From Ornithodoros turicata (Eukaryota > Arthropoda > Arachnida > Ixodida > Argasidae), in the NCBI RefSeq assembly GCF_037126465.1, contig NC_088202.1, forward strand, positions 78,906,160 through 78,970,159: DNA of 64,000 bases, written 5' to 3'. Position 1 is the first letter of the stretch. Every line of letters starts with the position of its first letter. The notes under the pieces are model-generated. The model was given only the letters and a program-made list of their open reading frames with translations. It was not told where the DNA came from and ran no database searches. A program made the position numbers and the translations under genes. Positions 56,335 through 64,000 of this stretch are shown here, piece after piece.

Positions 56335-57194
56335 ATGTTTACGGGCGGGTCATGCACCGACACAGGTTTCTCTAGTGCGATACAGTGTGCGTCTTTCACG
56401 GAAGGCTACAGGCTCGCGCACAAGACCTCCTCAACAAACGCAGAGCTCCACGCTACCTACAAGACATTCAAATATATCAGCACAAGGAGAAAGGCCGACC
56501 TAGATTACCTGCACAGACTGGAAACGTGCCATCCAATTGCTACAATTCCCGGACATGAACAACTCCCTAGTCAACAAAATATACGTCGTCCATAAAAAAA
56601 ACAAAACAAAGTTCATAGTGGAAAACCGGTATGCTCCAGTGGGTTCCCTCCCATTGTGGCATATCAGGGAACAAAACTGCGGACGCCACAACAAGAGTGG
56701 CTCACTGCGAAGTAACAGTGTCGTCCATGCCGTTCGCTCCAGAGGATGCGGAATGCCTCCTCACTCAAACTGCTAAGGAAAAATCCGTCAAACTGTGGAA
56801 ATCCTATCTTCGTCCATCAGACTACTTAACCTTCGTAGACCCAGACATAGCTTTCACACCCCCACGGAGCTTACCAGGAAGCTTACAGACAGCCCTCCAC
56901 CGAACTCGCCTGGGTGTGTTGCTAGCCAGTAGTGTTGTGAATCGCTACAGACAATCGGCTTCCACAGACTGTCCCACGTGTGGCACCAACGAAGACACAC
57001 TACACGTAATAATGCAGTGCCCGAAGTACTCTACAGTACGATCAAGGCTTTGGAGCATCCTCGCTAAGCTGGACGATCGATCTATCTCCTTCGTGAAGAT
57101 CATGGGATCCTGGCAAAATGAAACGCATCAGGCGACCGCATTAGCAGCATTGTGCAACTATTTTAAAGGCTCCCATATCATAACGCGTTACTAG
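56335..57194 (+). pseudogene. RNase H LINE: RNase H domain, zinc knuckle (same element)
   Basis: FTGGSCTDTGFSSAIQC (first block; the Asp of TDGS is replaced by Gly), LAHKTSSTNAELHATY (Glu block), then after an out-of-frame stretch LQWVPSHCGISGNKTADATT (last block). The C-terminal tail has LHRTRLGVLLASSVVNRY, CPTCGTNEDTLHVIMQCPKY and WSILAKLDDRSISFVKIMG, ending at 57194. Downstream 57195-57428 is the 3' UTR with GTTTGTAAATAAACATA and a (CT)n tail at 57408-57428. The third RNase H block is disrupted by a local rearrangement. Confidence 0.88.
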
Positions 57195-57469
57195 CACTTA
57201 TGTAAATTAAGTCACATCAGCACCGGGATGTACCTCACGTCCCAAGTCATGTATTTTTTTTTTGTGTGTGTGTATTGTCGCATGTGTCTTTTGTGCTGTA
57301 TGTCTATTATTTTACTCATGCGTAATTGAACCGTTTTCAAGAAATGGAGCAGCAGACCCCTGATGGGTGTCACCCAGCTCCAATGTTTGTAAATAAACAT
57401 ATTTTTTTCTCTCTCTCTCCCTCTCTCTGCACAGATAGCTCCCCAAGCGGTACCTGATTATAACTCTCC

Positions 57470-57668
57470 TGAGTCCGCCATGTTGCCTTATTCTAATGCA
57501 CGGAAGCTGATGCTTTCGTCGCTCTGTTTATTTTTTACGCTGAGTACGGCTTCCACGGTTTTTCTGTAGCTTTCGCACGCATAAATGCGCCGTCGTGCGC
57601 CACCAGAAGTTCGTTAGTTAAGTAGACAATGAGTTAATGCCACTGAGGTTTATCTCCGCACACCCTGT
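57470..57668. repeat. Right arm of the inverted repeat (partner 53945-54154)
   Basis: Reverse complement of the left arm (see there), ending in GCACACCCTGTATTAG. Together the arms bracket 3.3 kb containing the LINE at 54757-57428 and its (CT)n tail. Confidence 0.7.
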
Positions 57669-58549
57669 ATTAGTTTTTATGGGTAAACGTTATGCCGAAA
57701 TACATAATGCCCAAATGGTATCATAGAGCGCCCGAATTTATCTGCATAACAGAGATTAATGTGAAACAAATACTATTATGTTTCACTGTTCCTAAACGTA
57801 AAAAGGCGTAAATACATATGTCGCGCTTCAAATATGCAAAATATAGCATATCGGCTCAATGGGTGCATTACTACATCGTTATTACATCCCTCTTCACTGT
57901 CCGTGCAGCCAATTTTCTTTCTGCACAAAATCGGATATTTGCACAATGTGTGCTCCATTTGAGAACGCGTGGTATATTCTGTGGTGATACACGAACATCC
58001 CACAGTGCTTGTGGAACATGTAACTGGACAGTCGTGGCTATCGCAAGTGCATTTTCGAGCCATTTCCTCGCAACCATGAGCAACGAGTGACCAATAAAAA
58101 AAGTGATTTCTAAAAGTAAAATAAAAAAATATATAGGCGCACTTCAGTTTCGATAACAAACGTGTTACCTCGTTCTCCATTCTCCTCAGTCCTGAACAAG
58201 AGGCACTGACACTGAACAAGCGCTGCAAAGTTATTAATCACGAGGGCTGGTGGCCTGCAGTTCCTGCCGACTGATACAGGTATTACTCCGGTCTCCACTA
58301 CTGCGCTACTACGTTTAACGTATATAGCTTCCTGGTCTGACCCTCGTCCAGCCCATGTCCACACAGCGATATATGTCACCAGCTCGGACGCGACATGTGT
58401 CCTAGGCATCCTGCAAAGCATCCCTATAAAAAACAATTGGTTGAATTGGTTGAGGGAACCGACGTCACTGCTCCACGGGATGGATAGCTCCACCTCACAT
58501 GTATAGAACACCATCAAGGATGGCCGGACCACAGGAATCATTTCTTCGC
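57669..58549. other. Unassigned region
   Basis: No recognised gene. A 150-codon minus ORF (57776-58228) and the beginning of a 194-codon minus ORF have no recognised motif. They overlap a plus-strand LINE relic, so are probably random. Confidence 0.45.
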
Positions 58550-58690
58550 CGGTTCTACCTGGTGATCCTACACCGTTTCGGGAGGGCCTCCTCACCAGGA
58601 TGCACCTTACGTAACGTCCCAGAGGACACCAAGCACATGTTGCCCACCTGCCAACGATAGTCGTGAACTGGTACGGAATGCATTGAATGT
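58550..58690 (+). pseudogene. Possible RNase H LINE C-terminus relic
   Basis: The plus strand around 58568-58660 reads HRFGRASSPGCTL followed by VPEDTKHMLPTCQR, which recalls the CxxC..EDT.H.L..CP tail of the LINEs (compare 39059-39379). The first Cys pair is incomplete. Low confidence; a random match is possible. Confidence 0.4.
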
Positions 58691-59990
58691 ACACGTCAAC
58701 AGATTTTTTGCTTCAAGAAAGATACATCAACGGATCCCTTGGAATCACGGTGGTGGTCGTGGTGGTGAGGATGACGAGACCGCCTTGCCGTTCTTGGAAC
58801 CACGAAAAGGCTCCGTGGCCGGCCAGCCGCCTATCGGCACACTGTGTTCCATTCTGAGATCTCGTTAGGACTCTCGTGGAACACAAATGCTTCTAGAAAC
58901 CTGGCAGCGAAATCCGCCAACCGAAACGTGCTGGTATAGCCCGTCCAATGTAGAGTCGGGCGAACCTCTTAATACTTTTTTATTTTTTTCAAATTAAATT
59001 ACCATCTCGCAGCGTCAGCCCGTGCGACTATGTGATGCATCAGAAAAAAAGTCTAAAGGGACTTCAAGTGTCTACACCAGCAACTGCAAAATGTGCTTCT
59101 TGCTGTCGACGATGATGCCTGGACATGCCCGAGAGCCCTACTGCATTTAATTGACCTTAGCTGGTACAGCAAGGTGCTGTCCAAGGCAAGGCCTCCCCCA
59201 AAAAAATCCTGGATCCGCCTCTGCATGCAGCTGAGTTCTTATTGAGAGACGTTTGCCGTTTTATGTGCAACTTAAACGGTTGGTCTCACTCACGTGGTCG
59301 CGTTTTGTCTCGTTGCTAGTATACTACTGCTTTCTCGCGGTGTAGTGGTAGCAGCATCAGTCGACATTTCAGAGTACGACTGTACGATACTGCGTAGGAG
59401 TACATAAGCCATTCTCAACGCGCCGAAAAAAAGAAGAAAAAAAGAAAGAAGAGAGAAAGAACGTGTCACAATATGGCCAGAAAGTCTGGCTCGAGCCACT
59501 CTTAACCGTTCTTGACTTTGCGATGAGTCGGCCCGCACACATAGGATGGCTGCCGTGCGATATAAATAGATCATTTAGATCCACTAGCGGAGACAACGTG
59601 GGTACGGTCCTCTTCTCTACATCGCTCGTGATTTAAGTACGTCAGGTTGTCTCGGGTTCGGATGCCGTGACAGCTACGCCGCCGTCGAGGGGAGAATGCA
59701 CGACTTTAACTCCCCTCTTTCTTTTTCGCGCCCTGTATTTCCTTTCAGCTTCCGAGCGCCGTAGAAATCTCTGGCTGTATTCCAGATTTGTTGGTCCCTT
59801 TGTGGGGCCATCGAGAAGCGCAATGAAAATAGCAACGGCCCGGTTGTGCACGTAAGAAACACGACGACTGCCGCGACCAGACGGAATCAGATGAAAGTGT
59901 TTCCACGGCAATGCACGGCACCGTAATGATTACGGACAAACTGTCTGTCGCTACGAAATTATACGTTTCGAACACATTTTGGGTGAAGTT
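58691..59990. other. Unassigned region
   Basis: No recognised gene. ATCCTGGATCCGCCTCTG near 59206-59224 resembles, on the minus strand, the common CAGAGGCGGATCCAGGA transposon end, but no second end was found. The A/T-rich track 59430-59460 is simple sequence. Confidence 0.45.
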
Positions 59991-60350
59991 GGGGGGGGGG
60001 GATATATTTATTAGAACAAAGAAAAAAAGAGAGGATAGGTCAGCCAAACGGGACGTCGGCTTGCTATTCCGAAAAAAAAAAAGAATAATAAAATAAAATA
60101 AATAGGAAATAAAGGATAAACTGACAAACGGTGAAAGAAGGATGAGATGGATTAACGAAAAAGGTGACTTTAAGAACGAAAGATGAGGTTAAAGCGTTGA
60201 GGGTAAGAGTAGGGCACTGAAGTATGAATTGGCACGACTTGAGTTCACAGGCTGTTCATGAGACCTGTGCCGCTCAGGACTGTGAAGTTGGATCTTGTAC
60301 TGGGTAACTTCGTGGCAGCCCATATGGCTAAGCGCGGTTCGATTTTTGTC
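59991..60350 (-). mobile_element. Poly(C)-ended dispersed repeat, copy 2
   Basis: On the minus strand this runs from about 60350 to a C-run (G 59991-60001 on plus), in the same order as 15990-16479: GAACAGCCTGTGAACT, CTCACTTTCGTTC-type spacer, GGAATAGCAAGCCGACGTC, TTGGCTGACC and TCTAATAAATATATC before the C-run. The middle is shorter, because the tandem duplication seen in copy 1 is absent. Confidence 0.7.
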
Positions 60351-60941
60351 TTTAAGTTTAAAAAGCAGCTTCTTGGACCAGTGGATATATCATTCTCTCC
60401 TTTGTGTTAACTAAAGACTGAAGGGTGGCAGGCTCGAGTCGTACCGCCGGCCGTTCTGGATGAGGTTCTCCCTCAGTGACGGGTCTTCGAGAGGTCTTCT
60501 GTCATGTTCTCGAGACAGACGCCGGCAGAGCTCCAACTGAAGCCGCCTGCTTTCTGTTCCTTCATGCTGTCCTTACTTAGTCTGCCCTTGCCTGTACATC
60601 GCACATAGCTGCAGTCGCTTGGCGGTGTTAGCGCGGAAGAAACATGATTTTTTAGAAGACACGTACTTCTTGTCCGCGAAATATTAATTCACTTGCGTAC
60701 CGTACGCAACTGAGGAATTTGCAGCTCAGTGAAAAGAGGCCACCACCAACGGACGCAAGTACAATTCTCACTCGGGGCAGCACATTTTTTCGACGACAGG
60801 AGCGAACAAATGCGGCTGGACACGGGTACGGCACATTACGCTGTGGAGCTGAAGGGCGCCGGCTGTGCTGGTTGGTTTGGTTTGGTGTGGAGAAGAATAA
60901 AATGCGGAATATGTGGCCGTCTGGAAGCATTCCCTAGGTCA
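60351..60941. other. Unassigned region
   Basis: No recognised gene. The GACGCCGGCAG/CTGCCGG-like strings are too short to be informative. Confidence 0.4.
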
Positions 60942-61005
60942 TCCTGAGACGCTTTAAGACGAATGTCGGCACAGCTCCCTGTCAAATCGGCTCCAGCCAA
61001 ATTTC
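60942..61005 (+). mobile_element. tRNA-SINE body fragment (+)
   Basis: CCTGAGACGCTTTAAGACGA and ATGTCGGCACAGCTCCCTGT match the body of the SINE at 23870-24045 in the opposite orientation. The tRNA-like head is missing. Confidence 0.65.
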
Positions 61006-62099
61006 CTAGCGTTCCGAGTAAAGTTTTCGCGATACCATAATGAATGGCACGAGAGTGTTGTTGCCGTGCAGATGACGTTGAAAGTTCTCTTTCTGACCTC
61101 TCCTCCTCGTCTTTCCCCTAATTCTTCTTCTTCATATATCCCCGTGCGCCAAGTTGGCTTTCTTGCATGTTGATCTGCTACCCTGCGAAGACGGCTTTCT
61201 GTGTCGTGTCCCTGAATTCTAGCCATGAGTTCGAAAAGAATGTATCCGAAGTTGTCAGAAAATATAAAAACGGTGTCGCATCGCACGCACGACATACATT
61301 AAAGCTTTGCTGGCGAAGTCTCTCGGCTTCTTACGTGATTCGAAGTCGAAAGGATACCGAGAACGGCAGCGCTTATATAATGTTCTTTCTCATGCAAAAA
61401 AAGAAAAAAAGAAATCGTCGCTTTCTTTTTTTGTGTCGTAAGAACTGCAGATGACAAAATGTGCAAGTGGAAATCGGATAACTTGCTCCGGATACCGTGC
61501 AGTATTATGCGCCCGTATGCGCCAATATGTTTTGGCCCTCGCGTTGTAAACTTAAACCATATGCCAAACCATTTTAGCAGAAGTCAGCTTTAGTTGTGGA
61601 CGCCGCGAAACGCAGCGCTGTATAATTCCACGTTATACTCAAATTATGACGTGGTCCGTTGAACCACTCAGTCTGCACATGCGCGAGAGGTTTCTGGCTG
61701 GGATGCAGTGGACACAGTGCAACCTTATATCAGCGCATGCTCTTATGGTGATTCGTGATGTTCGTGCCGCCTCGCCATCACATGACGAGCTTCCCTTCAT
61801 CGAGCACAGGATGCTTCCAACAAAAATGACTTATTGTCTTTGTCTTGTTTTTTCTTCAAGGAAATACCTGGCACACAAAAAAAATATGTTCTCTGAGCTG
61901 GAGCCCACGTGTTGTCAAAGCGTATAAAAGTTACTAGTATTTTTATCTCGCAACGAAAGCTAGAATGACGGTATGACAGTGATTATGATCGTGCTTTAAA
62001 GCCTTATAACGCGTGTCTTAACTGGAAATATAATTTGTCACGTTTAAGGGTTCTATAAGTTTGTTTTAAAGAGTCCACTTTCATTTCGAAGTCTCCGCT
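61006..62099. other. Unassigned region
   Basis: No recognised gene. The AAAGAAAAAAAGAAA tract near 61397-61412 is simple sequence. Short ORFs only. Confidence 0.5.
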
Positions 62100-62190
62100 G
62101 TCTACACGCGCACACACACACATATCCACTGGATGATGATGAGGTGGGCATTTCACAGCCGCTGTGGCGGTACACTGAGCTATACTGATC
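62100..62190 (-). repeat. RNase H LINE-type 3' terminus (-), with (CA)n and (ATG)n
   Basis: (CA)n at 62110-62122, TATCCACTGGATGATGATGA and GGTGGGCATTTCACAGCCGC read on the minus strand as the LINE 3' terminus seen at 8290-8380 (GTACCGCCA..., then GCCCACCTCATCATC and GTGTGTGTG). Confidence 0.65.
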
Positions 62191-62449
62191 ATTGAGAACG
62201 GAGCACTGGCAGCCGCTGTCTAGCGCCTAACGGAACTCGTCATTTTCCATATAATAGAGGAGAGAAAGACAACGATAATTAATTCCGAGCTGGCGCTACA
62301 CAGCTTTGTACCCATCACCTATGATTAACTTCTCTTGTAATATAGAAGCTACCTCATGGCCTGTAGCACCCTATATGCATATAAAAATACGAACAAGCAC
62401 CTTCACAAATTTGGCTACTGTGTGGGTCGCGTACGTAGAACGTGACAGG

Positions 62450-62520
62450 ATACGCACACACACATACATTAGATGATGATGAGGTGGGCGATTCACCGCC
62501 ACTGGCAGGATACAGTCGCT
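62450..62520 (-). repeat. Second LINE-type 3' terminus (-)
   Basis: GATGATGATGAGGTGGGC preceded by (CA)n (62455-62464) and followed by GATTCACCGCCACTGGCAGG repeats the pattern of 62100-62190 some 350 bp away, in the same orientation. Confidence 0.6.
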
Positions 62521-62879
62521 TCATGGAATGCGAAAAGCTGTTGATAAGTTGATAAGCAGTATGTTTGCCCTGCGCGTACTTTCGCGGTCAATTTGTTCAT
62601 CGATACGAAACCATAAGTGGTGTCGACTGCGGTAAGCTAAATAAAGAGCTGGTGCAGGATGGCGCCAGGCGGGATTTCGTAAAGCGGGATGGTTTCCGAA
62701 AGTGGCATCATGGCGTTGCGTTCAGAGGTTGTCAAAGGGAGTGAGATTGAGCTATGAGGTGCGAAGGCATGTTTCCTAGACGTGTCATGAGCGACGTGGC
62801 AGCCGGCAGCCTGTCTTCTTCATGACGTACCCCTAATTTTCAAAGTTATTGCTCGGTTGCTGTCGTCGCTTCAATCTCA

Positions 62880-62997
62880 CCATAATTCATCCTCTCATAT
62901 TAACCACTGTGAAGTGGGGTAGTGTCTTGTGGCTACCACGGGGAAACATCCCATGTCATCATCACCTCTTCATTTATTGTTGTTGTTGTTGTTGCTG
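62880..62997 (+). repeat. LINE-type 3' terminus (+), (TTG)n tail
   Basis: TGTGAAGTGGGGTAGTGTC, CCACGGGGAAACATCCCATG, CATCATCACC and (TTG)n at 62978-62996 match the end of the RNase H LINE at 37850-37925. No coding part is attached. Confidence 0.7.
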
Positions 62998-62999
62998 TC

Positions 63000-64000
63000 G
63001 GGTTGCATAAAACATCTTGTTGTTGTTTCTGTGGTGGATGCCTGTTGCACGTATGTTTAAAACGATGGCGGTAGAGAACTGCCAGAACCTCTGCGAACGA
63101 CACACGTGAATCTTACACGACTCAGATTTGACTGCATCAAATGCATGTTGATTTTCCCCCACTCTTCCTTGGAGATTCGCGGTGCATACTTCGTGCAACT
63201 AATAGAGATGCGCTAAGTAACGTTTAGTTAACAAAAATAACTGATTAGACGAAATTGCCAACAGTGAAGTACTCGCATGATGAAGGTGGAATAGTTTTTG
63301 CTTTAAAATGTTCCATTCAGGGACCTGCAGGGGTCCAGTACCAGCATGAACAGGACGCAATCCTTTTACGCAACGACAAGCAGGTCCCGCATCTGAATCG
63401 GTGTGCCATGGGTTTCTACGAAAGACTGCTTTCGTGCCGTCGCTCACGAGCTAAAGCATGTATAATCTTCAAGTGTTATCTAATAGTAACTGAAAACCTT
63501 TGACGTTCATCCTGCATCGCGTCGGCAGTTTGGAGCTGTCGACTGACTCTAATATTAGAATTGCATTTGGTCTAATTTTAGAATTGATTGTAGGGACCTG
63601 TAGATGTCAAATGCAAATTTCCTCCGGCAGAGCACCGTTATTTTTGTGGTAAACAAGAAAAAGGAACAACATGCTCATATCTAGTTTCTATTTTACTGTG
63701 ACGTATGCATGGGGTATCGCACCATGGCGGACGTCACGCGGGTGTGCGACCTAGAAAAATGTGATTGGACACTATAGGGACCGTGCTACACCTAAAGGGG
63801 GCGCGCTGCTCCGTCGCGACAGCGCCGCCAGTGGCGGTCTTGGAAGTATCCGACTTGATACCATGCCGCCCGTTCTATGCGTTCTCAAGTGGAACCGTAG
63901 TTTGCGTGGCGACCGCCGTAATTAGAAGGGCTAATTTTCGAAGTGCAAATAATGTGGAACCTTTCTCGGGAGCGAACGAAGGAAATGAAGACAAACTGCA
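63000..64000. other. Unassigned region to window end
   Basis: No recognised gene. An 82-codon plus ORF (63255-63503) and an opposing minus ORF show no known motif. Partial elements that run past the edge cannot be judged. Confidence 0.45.

Noticed and set aside
58110..58694. 194-codon minus-strand ORF
   Set aside because: Low-information composition, no motif, and the opposite strand shows a LINE C-terminal relic; likely a chance frame.
59206..59224. CAGAGGCGGATCCAGGA-like transposon end (minus)
   Set aside because: No matching second end or duplication found in the flank.
1..64000. CRISPR array, bacterial operons or rRNA
   Set aside because: No regularly spaced direct repeats or bacterial signals; the content is eukaryotic transposons.

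Overview
The window looks like intergenic DNA from a large, repeat-rich arthropod genome, most likely a tick (Ixodida). The evidence is the mixture of elements: RNase H-bearing non-LTR retrotransposons with (TTG)n or (CAT)n tails, a Penelope-like element (PLE) with a GIY-YIG nuclease, a decayed BEL/Pao element, tRNA-derived SINEs, and many short non-autonomous DNA transposons with 8-bp target duplications. The species assignment is inference. I recognised no host protein-coding exon, rRNA gene, intact tRNA gene or CRISPR array. Long stretches have only short random ORFs.

Layout, left to right. 0-2.3 kb: the C-terminus of a CR1/Jockey-group reverse transcriptase (-), then two PLE 3' ends arranged head-to-head. 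3.8-7.8 kb: three short DNA transposons, two with clear 8-bp duplications (3875-4520, 4751-5619) and a GC-rich one (6940-7785). 7.9-8.4 kb: the tail of an RNase H LINE. 10.2-14.0 kb: a scrambled BEL/Pao element with gag on the minus strand and pol/integrase on the plus strand. 14.2-15.7 kb: a 1.5-kb hAT-like element. 16.0-19.0 kb: a poly(C)-ended repeat, an RNase H LINE (-) and PLE pieces (-). 19-25 kb: mostly unrecognised, with one SINE. 25.4-32 kb: a CR1-type 3' end, two more RNase H LINEs and another SINE. 33.6-40.6 kb: nested elements, including an RNase H LINE split by a hAT that itself carries further insertions. 40.6-48.7 kb: mostly unrecognised, plus an ATGCA-rich element and a 570-bp hAT-like element with a perfect duplication. 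48.7-53.9 kb: a PLE cluster with two large inverted repeats and one PLE with an intact 774-codon RT/GIY-YIG frame. 53.9-57.7 kb: an RNase H LINE flanked by ~200-bp inverted repeats. 57.7-64 kb: scattered LINE tails, a SINE fragment and unrecognised DNA.

Functionally, the only candidate for a recently active system is the PLE at 50.4-53.8 kb. Upstream of its RT ORF it carries a reading frame ending in an SGNH-hydrolase-like DGLHP motif, and downstream a hammerhead-like core. A second theme is a set of unrelated-looking short DNA elements with 8-bp duplications. In most of them the ends are built from one short motif repeated on both strands, and the motif differs from element to element. This fits arrays of transposase binding sites, but it has not been tested.
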